From JBFFXF01 sp041569895 (GTDB lineage: Bacteria > Planctomycetota > UBA8108 > JACQVS01), in assembly GCA_041569895.1 (NCBI GenBank), contig JBFFXF010000091.1:1-24878 (forward strand): DNA of 24,878 nt. Direction: 5' to 3'. The translations under genes and the position numbers were made by a program. The notes beneath the pieces are model-generated. The model searched no databases. It was not told the DNA's origin and saw only the letters and a list, made by a program, of their open reading frames with translations. Below, one piece after another: positions 15,901-22,886 of the stretch (positions within the stretch are counted from its first letter, which is position 1; every line of letters starts with the position of its first letter).

Positions 15901-15999
15901 GAGCGCTACCGCCTCGTCTGGCGCGCGGTCTACAAACCGTGGAACGGCCGCGAGGACGTGCTGACGGAGTACGAGCGCTTCCGGCGGGACGTCGAGTAA
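12940..15999 (+). CDS. Secreted esterase-type fusion: alpha/beta hydrolase, degenerate second hydrolase, C-terminal domain of unknown function
   Basis: 1019 residues with a signal peptide (1-27) and GGAG five bases before ATG. The first alpha/beta hydrolase (about 95-380) resembles acetylxylan-esterase/dienelactone-hydrolase-type enzymes: PAVLCPHGHGG (oxyanion region), RIGVTGGSGGGTQT with nucleophile Ser258, an Asp near 323-324 (GMTAADDW) and HFPHNYN (His357). A second hydrolase-like half (about 495-715) repeats the layout, but its nucleophile elbow is VVGTGGAGP, with Ala608 where Ser is expected, so it is probably inactive. Residues about 735-1019 form a beta-rich domain with PAYAGLNLEHVNN, FWASYILEPEDPAICF and YTRPFYYGRFKDN, which I cannot name. 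A role in deacylating polysaccharide outside the cytoplasm is inferred from the first domain. Confidence 0.85.
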   Translation: MRARPSHCAAVLSISIAVLIAPAPARADVADARLDPPVDLNGYFPFHPPATPEAWARRAEELRRRVLVSTGLWPMPERTPLEPVIHGRVERDGFTVEKVYFESLPGHYVTGLLFRPEGGPGKRPAVLCPHGHGGRLQDHGAERIRRLIVEGRERFEGSGRFPKLARCAQLARMGCVAFIFDMLGYADSVQISYQLAHRHAKTRPDFEGRASWGFYSTQAELRLQSILGLQTWNALRSLDFLAGLPDVDATRIGVTGGSGGGTQTILLGAIDERPVASFPQGMVSTSMQGGCTCENASLLRIGTGNVELAGLFAPRPLGMTAADDWTREMMTKGYPQLRELYAMLGVPDRVLCKSLLHFPHNYNYVTRAIMYSWFNRHLGLGLDEPIVEEDWRPLTRAESAVWNDAHPAPPGGAEHERAVTAWLDADSRRQIAALLADGGSLERYREVVGGAFETIIGRRVPHADSLAFEQVGVERHDGHTKATGVVRLQPHRESIPFTLLRPLGEGSGDVVVWVDARGRGTLLDDDAPARAAVERLVAAGASVLTGDVFLARERANRTVSNPREFAGYTYGYNDALFARRVHDVLALIAMARGSDASRRVHVVGTGGAGPWVATASALGGDVVDRTAVDTGGFRFVEVDSWRDAGFLPGAVKYGDLPGLLSLCAPRPLWIAGEDGAVPDVVARTYRASHASRRVTSVDVDPSSAPDRLVDWLLAGSLPRTSLDNPAARWEAVPEGRVEVRRGALSAVLVDNREHPPHHRAGYNGLAEIRIDGGPSPFVPAYAGLNLEHVNNGRIYSDRNLQFEPRRHPMELRRIDAHTYELYQAPLPETGLESCTRFSFSESNVVDVVLECIPRRDNFPHDHLNLFWASYILEPEDPAICFIGREKGSTDERWIRAVTPRHGELSTHRGAHDRRRFDHEEPFPLTLVFNESVYEYTRPFYYGRFKDNVWIVMFRESDHVRLTQSPSGGGRNNPAWDFQWFIADPRVGERYRLVWRAVYKPWNGREDVLTEYERFRRDVE

Positions 16000-16056
16000 A
16001 CCTGCTGCAGCGCTCGAGCTCCTCTTCGACGCCCGGCACGAGCCGCCCGCGCGATC

Positions 16057-16085
16057 TTGCGCCGACGCGGGCCGACCGATACTAT
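16057..16085 (+). promoter_or_regulatory. Promoter of the MntA/HepT pair, implying a leaderless mRNA
   Basis: TTGCGC (16057-16062), a 17-base spacer and TACTAT (16080-16085, five of six consensus) precede ATG 16095 by nine bases. Transcription should start within about three bases of the start codon. No Shine-Dalgarno is seen. The 95-base gap after the esterase gene holds little else. Confidence 0.5.
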
Positions 16086-16094
16086 CGCCGGATC

Positions 16095-16556
16095 ATGAAA
16101 CAGACCGTCGCGAGCCGCTTCGAAGCTGCACGGGAGTCCATCCGCTCCCTCCTCCGCGAGCACAGCGCGGTTCTTGCTTATTTATTCGGATCGGCGGCCC
16201 GGCAGGAAGAGCGAGCCGATTCGGATCTCGACGTGGCCGTCTTTCTCGACCGCGCTGTCCCGCGCGATGACTACGGGGAAGTCCGGCTCCGACTGACGAC
16301 TGAGCTGATCGGGTTGACTCACACGAACGACGTGGACGTCGTCCTCCTGAATGAGGCGCCGCCTCTCCTCGCCTTTGAGATTGTCTCGAAAGGGAAACAG
16401 TTCTTTGGGAGTGATCGGGATCGGGTCCGATTCGAGACCGCAGCGATCAAGCGATACATCGACACCCGTCCTCTCCGGGAGGAGGCCGCAAAGCGGCTGC
16501 GGGCGCGGGTCCAGGAGGCGAGTCGGGCTCAGCGAACGGGCGAAGGCCAGTGGTAG
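16095..16556 (+). CDS. mntA: MntA-type antitoxin nucleotidyltransferase (MNT domain)
   Basis: 153 residues. The MNT signature GSX10DXD is exact: Gly32-Ser33, ten residues, then Asp44-Leu-Asp46 within FGSAARQEERADSDLDVAVF. A third catalytic Asp sits in TNDVDVVLL (Asp81). MntA-type enzymes transfer AMP from ATP onto a tyrosine of the partner HEPN toxin and so neutralise it. The start is ATG 16095, set by homology to the compact MNT fold and by the -10 box nine bases upstream; the same frame is open further upstream but reads as Arg/Ala-rich mirror sequence. The Arg-rich C-terminus (128-148) overlaps the start of the HEPN gene by seven bases, as in coupled toxin-antitoxin pairs. Local DNA holds some AT-richer codons (CTTGCTTATTTATTC), unlike the flanks, which fits recent transfer. 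Confidence 0.92.
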   Translation: MKQTVASRFEAARESIRSLLREHSAVLAYLFGSAARQEERADSDLDVAVFLDRAVPRDDYGEVRLRLTTELIGLTHTNDVDVVLLNEAPPLLAFEIVSKGKQFFGSDRDRVRFETAAIKRYIDTRPLREEAAKRLRARVQEASRAQRTGEGQW

Positions 16557-16984
16557 ACCGGGAAACGCTTCTCGACATCCTGCAAACGCTCGGCGAGTAC
16601 ATCGACGAGCTGAAGTCCTACCGGAACCTACCGCGAGAGCAAGTCGTCCGCGACCGCCAGGTTCAGTCGGCTGTTCGCTATGCTCTTCAGACCGCCATCC
16701 AGTGCGTCCTGGATGCCGGTCTGCACGTCCTAGTGGATTCGGGGCTGGCGCGTCCGCGCGACAACAAGGAGATCATCGAGGCGCTCGGCGACCACGGGAT
16801 CGTCCCCGGCGACTTTGCGAAGAGAATCGAAGGAATGGCTGGGTTCCGGAACATCCTGGTCCACCGCTACTTCAAGGTCGACTCCGACATCGTTCACGCG
16901 CATCTCCAGAACCGTCTCGACGACTTCGAGGCCTTCCTGAAGTTCATGCACGAGTACCTCGACCGGGAAAGACCCGGGGATTGA
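16550..16984 (+). CDS. hepT: HepT-type HEPN toxin (DUF86 ribonuclease-like)
   Basis: 144 residues of all-helical DUF86/HEPN type. The RX4HXY motif is complete at 100-107 (RNILVHRY: Arg100, His105, Tyr107). In characterised HepT toxins Arg and His form the RNase site at the dimer interface, and the Tyr is the target that MntA adenylylates. The start is a GTG at 16550 that overlaps the antitoxin's TAG (16554-16556), so translation is likely coupled and the antitoxin is made first. The characterised Shewanella pair has the toxin first, so this order is reversed. With all key residues intact, the module looks functional. It ends 40 bases from the convergent TPR gene. Confidence 0.93.
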   Translation: MVDRETLLDILQTLGEYIDELKSYRNLPREQVVRDRQVQSAVRYALQTAIQCVLDAGLHVLVDSGLARPRDNKEIIEALGDHGIVPGDFAKRIEGMAGFRNILVHRYFKVDSDIVHAHLQNRLDDFEAFLKFMHEYLDRERPGD

Positions 16985-17024
16985 AGGGCTTGCGCTGAAC
17001 GACGGGAAGGCAGGAGATGACGTC

Positions 17025-17930
17025 TCATTCAGGCGCCCCCTCGTCGCGCGAGAGTTCGAGGAGGCGTCGCAGCCTCGCGGGCTCGTTTTCCTGCAGCCAT
17101 GCGTCCTTCGAGAGCTCGGCGTGCGCCCGGGCGAAGTACTCGCGCGCCTCGCCGGCTCGGCCGAGAGCGTGCAGACACTCCGCGGTCTCCTCGAGCACGA
17201 ATCCGTCGACCTCCCCGGCCGCGTCGAGCTCGCGGCGCAGCTCGTCCTGGATCGCCAGCGCCTCCTCGAGCCGCCCGAGCGACCGGGTGGCGCGCGCCAC
17301 CGACCAGCGCGCGATGCGGATGGGGCCGGCGTCGCCCTGTTCCTCGCGAAACGCCAGCGCGCGGCGAAAGATATCGAGCGCTTCGTCGAACTCGCCCTTG
17401 TCGTGGTGCGTCCAGCCGATGTTGTTGAGGAGCGACCCCAGCCAGCGGCGGGCGCGCGGATCGGTGGATGACTCGGCGTGATCGACCGCCTTGCCGTGCC
17501 ACTCCATCTGCTCGTCGGCCGGCGCCACGATCGCCGCCATGTGCGCGGCGTCGACGGCGAGTTCCTCCTCCTCGGCCTCGCGCGCCAGGTGCCACGCGCC
17601 GACGAAGAGTGGAAACGAGCCCGGTCCGTCGCCGGCCGAGCGCTCCACGCGACCGCGCTCGAGGAGCACGCGGACGCGGATCCGCGGCCCCGAGTCCCCC
17701 GTCAGCGCCTCGACCTCGTCGAGCGTCCGGTGCGCGTCGTCGAACCGGCGCTGGAGCCCCTGGGCGCGCGCGATCTGGGTCAGCAGCGCCAGTCGGAGCG
17801 GATGGTCGACCGGCTCGAGCTCGGCGATGGCGGCGCGGAAGCGCCGCTCGGAGCCAGCGGGATCGGCGAAGTCCCAGTTCGCGTCGATGGCGCGCCCCTC
17901 CTCGCGCCTCTGGTCGGCAGCGCTCGACAT
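17025..17930 (-). CDS. Tetratricopeptide-repeat protein, cytoplasmic
   Basis: 301 residues of helical repeats with TPR character. The clearest are residues 163-196 (LGSLLNNIGWTHHDKGEFDEA), 210-235 (WSVARATRSLGRLEEALAIQ) and 247-275 (EETAECLHALGRAGEAREYF). Earlier, weaker repeats cover about 25-135. No signal peptide or membrane segment is seen. TPR proteins serve as protein-binding scaffolds; no partner is evident here. The start at ATG 17930 is supported by the promoter at 17938-17966, whose -10 ends seven bases before the ATG. The open frame continues to 18566 but upstream residues are low-complexity mirror sequence. It follows the VCBS gene on the same strand after 121 bases, yet has its own promoter. 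Confidence 0.82.
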   Translation of the reverse strand: MSSAADQRREEGRAIDANWDFADPAGSERRFRAAIAELEPVDHPLRLALLTQIARAQGLQRRFDDAHRTLDEVEALTGDSGPRIRVRVLLERGRVERSAGDGPGSFPLFVGAWHLAREAEEEELAVDAAHMAAIVAPADEQMEWHGKAVDHAESSTDPRARRWLGSLLNNIGWTHHDKGEFDEALDIFRRALAFREEQGDAGPIRIARWSVARATRSLGRLEEALAIQDELRRELDAAGEVDGFVLEETAECLHALGRAGEAREYFARAHAELSKDAWLQENEPARLRRLLELSRDEGAPE

Positions 17931-17937
17931 GCGGCGG

Positions 17938-17966
17938 ATCGTACCCGTGCCCCGACGGCGTTGCAA
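17938..17966 (-). promoter_or_regulatory. Promoter of the TPR gene, implying a leaderless mRNA
   Basis: On the minus strand, TTGCAA (-35, 17966-17961) is separated by exactly 17 bases from TACGAT (-10, 17943-17938). Only seven bases lie between the -10 and ATG 17930, so the transcript should begin at or next to the start codon. No Shine-Dalgarno is present. Confidence 0.5.
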
Positions 17967-18051
17967 CCGCGCACAGGAAGCTGAAAGCCGAAGCTGCTCG
18001 TGACGCGTGAGAATCCCGATAGGTGCGCAGTCGCGAGCCGCTCGCCGGTCG

Positions 18052-20157
18052 TCAGCGGCAGGGATCGTACTGCGCGCACCCGAGGAAGCGACCCGACTCC
18101 GCCCGATCGTGCCCGCAGGCGCCGGGTGGCGGTCCGGGAAACTCCGGGGGCGGGCCGCCGAGGAACAGGAACTCGAGGATGCGCACGCCGTCGGAGAGAT
18201 CGAGTCGGCCGTCGTCGTTCGTGTCGGCCGCCTCGAGGCACGGCGGGTCGGCCCCACCTGGGAGGAGCGCGAGGAAGACCGCGACGGCATCGGCGATGGT
18301 GAGGCGGCCATCGGCGTCGACGTCGCCGCGGTGAAACGGGACACCGGCCTCGAGTCGAACGCGGGCAGAGGCCAGATAGGGAAGGCGTTCCCCGCCAGCG
18401 ACCCGGAGCGAGGTCTGTCCGTCGGGTGCGGCCCACTCGTATTCGGCGCACCGGCTGACAAAGGCGAGCTCGCACTCGCGCGTCTCGCCCTCACGCACCG
18501 AGGCCGCGGCGACGAACCGGAGCATCGCGTGTGGGCTCTCGCCCGGGGGAAGCTCGATGGAATCACCCAGCCCGAGAATGATCGCGCTGTGGGCTTCGGC
18601 GGAGCAGCCCCCGGGCGAATCGACGACGAGATCGGTCACGTTGATCTCCGCGTCCTCGGCGGCGGTTCCGACGGTCGTCGGCTCGAGGATCTCGCATCCC
18701 TCGGCGCTCAGGAGGACGAACCAGCCCTGGATCCCCCGCCTGGTCTCGGCGCGCGTGTGGACCATCGCCACGACCGGCACCTCGACGCGCCCACCGGCAT
18801 CGGCTCCGGCGGTTGTCGGCGCCTCGAAGCCGAGTATGTAGTCCGGCGCGGTCTCGCACTCGTCGAGCAGGCCGTTCCGGTCGATGTCGCTCGCCTGTCC
18901 CGTCGCCAGCTCGGCGACGTCGGGGACGTCGTTCAGATTGCAGTCGGAGCACTCGAGCGGCGCGTCGACGATCTGACACTCGTCCGGCACGCCGTCGCCG
19001 TCGCAGTCATCGCTCGGCGCGAGCGGGAGGTTGACCGCGTACACGAGGCCGCTCGAGCCGGCGGCTGCGACCGCGTCGACGTCTCCGTCGTCGTCGAAGT
19101 CGCCGAAGGCGATCGACCCGAAGCGCAGCGGCTCGTCTTTCGGAAGGCGTCGGACTTCCCGTGGCTCGCCGAAGTTCCCGAGGCCGTCGTTGAGGGCCAC
19201 CGAGAGCCCGGCTCCCGAGACCAGATCGAGGGCGCCGTCGGAGTCCACGTCCGCGACCGCGAGCGTGCTCGAGCCCGGCGTCCGGATCCGGGTCGGCTCG
19301 AAGCTCCCGCCACCGAGGTTTCGAAGCACGGTGAGACCGAACTCGCCGCGGTTCGACGTCGCCAGGTCGAGATCGCCGTCGGCATCGAGGTCCGCGGCAA
19401 CGATCCGCGTCGGCTCGAAACCCGCGAAGAAGTTGCGCGCCAGCGCGAAGCGGGCCTCGCCGTCGTTGAGCAGGACCGAGACGTTGTCGCCGCCGACGGG
19501 GTTTCCGGGCAGCCGGTTGGCCGTGACAATGTCGCCGTCCCGGTCGCCGTCGACATCGGCGATCACCAGCGCGACAGGTCTGGAGCCCACCTCGAGCGTG
19601 CGTCCGACCTCGAGGTCATCGCCGGAGCGGAGGACGACCACGACTCCCGAGAAGACGGCCACTGCGAAGTCTTCATCGCCGTCGCCGTCGAGGTCGCCGG
19701 CGGCTGCCGCCAGGGGCTCGGGAATCGAGGCGGAGCCGTCGACCTCGAACGTGCCGTCACCGCGGTTGCGGTAGACGGTGAGGTCGTTCGTGCGACGGCT
19801 GAGGGTCACCAGGTCGGGCGCACCGTCGGCGTGCACGTCGGCGGCAAGCAGGGCGGTCATCGTCACCGAGACGACGACGGTCGTCGCCCGCTCGAGGCCG
19901 CCTTCGTTTCGGTAGAGTGCGATCCCCCTCGATGTGTGCGCCACAACGTCGACATCTCCGTCCCCGTCGAAATCCGCGCTCACCACGGCGTAGTGCGCCG
20001 GTCCACCCACGTTGATCCGATCCGCCAGCAGCAGCCGGCCCGTCACGGGCGTGACGTCCACGGCGTCGTCCACGCCGTTGCCGTTGCAGTCCGCAGCCCG
20101 TGCGGTGGGCGCGAAGGCCACGACGACGACAATGGCGAGCAACCGGGGAACCCGCAT
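18052..20157 (-). CDS. Secreted seven-repeat VCBS/FG-GAP propeller with TSP3-like, cohesin-like and dockerin-like modules
   Basis: 701 residues with a signal peptide (1-21) and GGAG six bases before ATG 20157. Seven Ca-binding VCBS/FG-GAP loops lie at 62-70 (DFDGDGDVD), 107, 155, 201, 256, 303 and 353, which predicts a complete integrin-like seven-bladed propeller. Thrombospondin-3-like Asp/Cys blocks occur at 23-35, 384-395 and 403-434 (DCNLNDVPDVAEL). Residues about 441-605 look cohesin-like (GGRVEVPVVAMVHTR, WFVLLSAEGCEI, GESPHAMLRFVAA). A dockerin-like EF-hand pair follows at 611-667 (DVDADGRLTIAD, DTNDDGRLDLSD, LEFLFLGG), and then a Cys-containing tail. A surface-attached adhesive or scaffold role is inferred. 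It is probably in one unit with the gene at 20299-21315 (141-base gap, same strand). Confidence 0.88.
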   Translation of the reverse strand: MRVPRLLAIVVVVAFAPTARAADCNGNGVDDAVDVTPVTGRLLLADRINVGGPAHYAVVSADFDGDGDVDVVAHTSRGIALYRNEGGLERATTVVVSVTMTALLAADVHADGAPDLVTLSRRTNDLTVYRNRGDGTFEVDGSASIPEPLAAAAGDLDGDGDEDFAVAVFSGVVVVLRSGDDLEVGRTLEVGSRPVALVIADVDGDRDGDIVTANRLPGNPVGGDNVSVLLNDGEARFALARNFFAGFEPTRIVAADLDADGDLDLATSNRGEFGLTVLRNLGGGSFEPTRIRTPGSSTLAVADVDSDGALDLVSGAGLSVALNDGLGNFGEPREVRRLPKDEPLRFGSIAFGDFDDDGDVDAVAAAGSSGLVYAVNLPLAPSDDCDGDGVPDECQIVDAPLECSDCNLNDVPDVAELATGQASDIDRNGLLDECETAPDYILGFEAPTTAGADAGGRVEVPVVAMVHTRAETRRGIQGWFVLLSAEGCEILEPTTVGTAAEDAEINVTDLVVDSPGGCSAEAHSAIILGLGDSIELPPGESPHAMLRFVAAASVREGETRECELAFVSRCAEYEWAAPDGQTSLRVAGGERLPYLASARVRLEAGVPFHRGDVDADGRLTIADAVAVFLALLPGGADPPCLEAADTNDDGRLDLSDGVRILEFLFLGGPPPEFPGPPPGACGHDRAESGRFLGCAQYDPCR

Positions 20158-20298
20158 GTGCAGCTCCGCGCGAGTGATGGCATCCTATCGTGGCATGGCA
20201 GTCGGCGGTCGGCAAGCTCGCTGCGAGTTGCTGCACTCCGTCGGAGGCACGAGTGGTAAACGGGCGGTGCTTGCGGGTGGGAACGTGATCTCCATCCC

Positions 20299-21315
20299 TC
20301 AATCCGCGCAGCGCGTTGAGCCCGGCGGGCACTCCTCGACCGGCACGTCGACCCGACCGCAGTCGGGGAATGGTCGCGGCGGCGGCGGCGTGCCGAGGAA
20401 GAGGTGCGAGAGACCGTAGACGGCATCTGAGACGTCGTACGCGTCGTCGCGATTGCAGTCGGAAGCGACGCGGCACTCGCCCATCGGCCGACCGAGGAAG
20501 AGTTGACCGAGAATCGTGACCGCGTCGGAGAGATCGACAAGACCGTCGTCGTTGGCGTCGCAGCGGATGAAAGGGCCCACGTTGGAGGCCTTCAGCGTAA
20601 CGACACAGTCCTCGACCGTCAGCGGTGGATCACCACTGTCGACAGTGATCGGCAGGAAGCGAAGGCCAGCGTAAACGGTGGGTTGCTGCTCGTCTCCATT
20701 CGGCGGATCCCACGTCGTGAAGTAGATCCTGCTCGTCACCGCCTCCCCTTCCTGCTCCGGGAACTCTCCGAAGACTCGGATCTTGCAGACCACCTCGGTG
20801 CCCTCCGACGGAAGCCACTGGGCGCCGTCGAGCTTGAGGAGAACGAACGAGAAGGCGGCAACATCGGCGTTCGGACCTTCGCTTTCCACTGGGTCCACCA
20901 AAATGGTCTCCTCGATGCCGCCCGATCGTCGGCATTCCGGATAGAAGCCGGCAAAGGCCGAGCAACCGGCCGTGCCGTCGGTCGTAATGTCGACGATCCT
21001 CAGCGGGCCCTCGACGCCGAGGGCGAATTTCCACGAATTGACGCCCCAGTCGGGATTGTCGGCGCTCGTCAGGACGATATCCCAGGTGTGGCCCCGTCGC
21101 TGCCGGGCGACGCGGCGGCGGACGCCGTCGGCGAACGTGCGCCACTCGGTGTAATAGGGGATACCGAGGGTTTCGTCGTCGTAGAGGTTCCCGGGAGGTC
21201 CGGCGACGACCTCTCCGCACGGGGCGTCGATGCTGAGAGTGAAGCGGCCGTTACTCTGCGCGGAGAGCCCCGAGGCTGTGACAAGGACCAGCAGCGTCAC
21301 CATGGAACGCTCCAT
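20299..21315 (-). CDS. Secreted protein with cohesin-like region and C-terminal dockerin-like pair
   Basis: 338 residues. ATG 21315 has GGAGGG seven bases upstream, and the signal peptide covers 1-20. Residues about 25-240 have the strand pattern of cohesin-like sandwiches (TWDIVLTSADNPDW, NSWKFALGVEGPLRIVDI, EGTEVVCKIRVFGEF), with several Cys that could pair outside the cytoplasm. Two dockerin-like EF-hands follow: CDANDDGLVDLSDAVTILG (252-270) and DCNRDDAYDVSDAVYGLS (286-303), each ending in LFLG. The second loop carries Asp and Ala in place of the usual DG, so calcium affinity may be lower. The tail PFPDCGRVD...C resembles the tails of the two neighbouring dockerin proteins. Function is unknown; an extracellular matrix or assembly role is inferred. 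Confidence 0.82.
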   Translation of the reverse strand: MERSMVTLLVLVTASGLSAQSNGRFTLSIDAPCGEVVAGPPGNLYDDETLGIPYYTEWRTFADGVRRRVARQRRGHTWDIVLTSADNPDWGVNSWKFALGVEGPLRIVDITTDGTAGCSAFAGFYPECRRSGGIEETILVDPVESEGPNADVAAFSFVLLKLDGAQWLPSEGTEVVCKIRVFGEFPEQEGEAVTSRIYFTTWDPPNGDEQQPTVYAGLRFLPITVDSGDPPLTVEDCVVTLKASNVGPFIRCDANDDGLVDLSDAVTILGQLFLGRPMGECRVASDCNRDDAYDVSDAVYGLSHLFLGTPPPPRPFPDCGRVDVPVEECPPGSTRCAD

Positions 21316-21655
21316 CGTCGCCCTCCGCAGGACACGTGTGCATCGCGATCACGGACAGATCATCAGGGAATCTCGAGGATAGAGAACCAGGATCGCGCGC
21401 CGCCCGAGGATCCGCACCATGCGATCGATGGTACCTCCGCCGGCTTCTATCACGAAGAAGAAGATCGAGAGCCAACGCCCGGCCTCACCCTGACCCGGCG
21501 GGTGGCGGCGGCTTGTGGACTTTCCAGACATCCGGAAAATCCTCTCCTCCCCTGCCGATTCAATCCGGCATGAACGACGGCCTGCTTTATGGTTGTAGTT
21601 TCTTCGTCGGAGACCGAAGGTACTCGACTCCGGCTCCCACGCCCTTGGTCTCGCA
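21316..21655. other. 340-base divergent gap, no gene seen
   Basis: This gap separates the minus-strand dockerin protein (start 21315) from the plus-strand MBOAT gene (start 21656), so it must hold promoters for both. I could not place a convincing -35/-10 pair for either. Small features are ACCATGCGATCGATGGT, a 5-bp hairpin near 21420, and an AT-richer purine stretch (GAAGAAGAAGATCGAGAG) near 21455-21472. No RNA gene or repeat was recognised. Confidence 0.5.
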
Positions 21656-22645
21656 ATGCAATACGACCTCCTCTACCGTCCCGCGCTCGCGATGCTCGCC
21701 GCGTATGGTTGCGCGCTGGTGGCGGGGCCGCTGTTGCGACGTCGGGCGAGCGCGATTGCGACCGCGTGCTGCGCCGTGCCGCTCGTCTTCCTGTCGCCGC
21801 TTCTCATTCCCGCCTCGCAGGTCCTCGGGCGCAGCGCGGCGGCGCTGGTCTCGATCGACATCGCTCTCAAGATCGTCGACTTCGCTCGCCAGACGCGCTT
21901 CCCCGCGCGCGCCTCCGCGGGGCGCCCGCGGACTCTCGTGGAGTACTGCGCGTTCCTCGTGCCGTTTCCGCTGCTGCTCGTCGTCTTCGGGAATCGCGAG
22001 CGCCGGCCCTTGCGAGCCGGACAGACGCTGCGAGAGTGCTTCCGCTTTCTGGGCGGGAGCGCCGCCTTCGCCGGGCTCTACGCGCTGCTCGTGGCGCTCG
22101 CGGAGAATCCGACGCTGCAGTCGTCGTTCGCGCTCGACCACGCGACGAAGACGGTCATGTTCCTGCTCGCCGTCGAATCCGGCTCGATCGCCGTCAGCGG
22201 ACTGGAGAGGCTCGCCGGTTTCCGGGTCAAGCCGGTAATCGACGCGGCGTACCGCTCGCGGACGGTCGGCGAGTTCTGGCGGCGCTTCAACAGCCGCGTG
22301 CACGTCTGGCTCCACGCCAACGTCTTCCGGCCGAGCGGCGGCATGCGGGCGCCGGTCCGCGGTGTCTTTCTCGCCTGTCTGGTGAGCGCGGTGTTCCACG
22401 AGGTGCTCTTCGGGTTCGCGACGTCGCGGTTCGACGGCTACCAGTTCGGGTTCTTCCTTTTGCAGGCGCCGGCGGTGCTCGCGTCCGCCAGACTCGAGCG
22501 CCTGACGCGCCGCGCCGGCGTCGCGGGCGCCGTCGTGGCCCGCGCCGTCACCATCGCCTGGCTCGCGGTCACGTCGATGCTCTTCTTCCACGGCGTCGAC
22601 CGCGTCTTCCCGGAGTTCTACGCCAGCGAGCCCTGGCTGCCGTGA
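21656..22645 (+). CDS. MBOAT-family O-acyltransferase, wax-synthase-like membrane protein
   Basis: 329 residues with about eight hydrophobic segments (near 10-28, 34-55, 60-75, 97-112, 132-148, 235-255, 262-278 and 292-312). The MBOAT/wax-synthase core appears in TVGEFWRRFNSRVHVWLH (203-220), followed by ANVFRP and then SAVFHEVLFGF (244-254) with the likely catalytic His248. Such enzymes transfer fatty or other acyl groups from acyl-CoA or acyl carriers to alcohols, sugars or proteins at the membrane. The start ATG 21656 lacks a Shine-Dalgarno, but no better in-frame start is nearby. It stands alone between two cohesin/dockerin-type genes. Substrate could be a lipid alcohol (wax ester), an exported glycan or a neighbouring protein; the sequence does not decide. 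Confidence 0.85.
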   Translation: MQYDLLYRPALAMLAAYGCALVAGPLLRRRASAIATACCAVPLVFLSPLLIPASQVLGRSAAALVSIDIALKIVDFARQTRFPARASAGRPRTLVEYCAFLVPFPLLLVVFGNRERRPLRAGQTLRECFRFLGGSAAFAGLYALLVALAENPTLQSSFALDHATKTVMFLLAVESGSIAVSGLERLAGFRVKPVIDAAYRSRTVGEFWRRFNSRVHVWLHANVFRPSGGMRAPVRGVFLACLVSAVFHEVLFGFATSRFDGYQFGFFLLQAPAVLASARLERLTRRAGVAGAVVARAVTIAWLAVTSMLFFHGVDRVFPEFYASEPWLP

Positions 22646-22764
22646 GCCCGGCGCCCATGAGCCCGGAGCCGTTCGCGCTTGCGGACGGCGCGCCATCCGG
22701 GTGCAAACGCGGATTTACGCGGCGCGCCGCAAGACGGACTTCGCCACGACGTGAGTAGAGCGGG

Positions 22765-22770
22765 TACAAT
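22765..22770 (+). promoter_or_regulatory. Possible -10 box (TACAAT) for the 389-residue dockerin/cohesin gene
   Basis: TACAAT matches five of six consensus positions, about 117 bases upstream of ATG 22887. The -35 region is poor. It would give a GC-rich leader of about 110 bases ending in GGAGG, six bases before the ATG. Unlike three other genes here, this one would have a conventional leader. Confidence 0.35.
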
Positions 22771-22886
22771 CGAATCGGTTTCGGCGCGACGCGCGCGGAC
22801 GCGTCGTGGTCCTGCAGTTGCGTCCTGTCGCGCTGTCGGATCGAACGCGTCCATCGCGAGTACTGGGTCTTCACTCGGAGGTCACC

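Noticed and set aside
18007..20259. 750-codon plus-strand open frame opposite the VCBS gene
   Set aside because: The repeated Ca-loop codons produce a Val/Asp/Arg-rich mirror; the minus strand has seven regular VCBS loops and a signal peptide.
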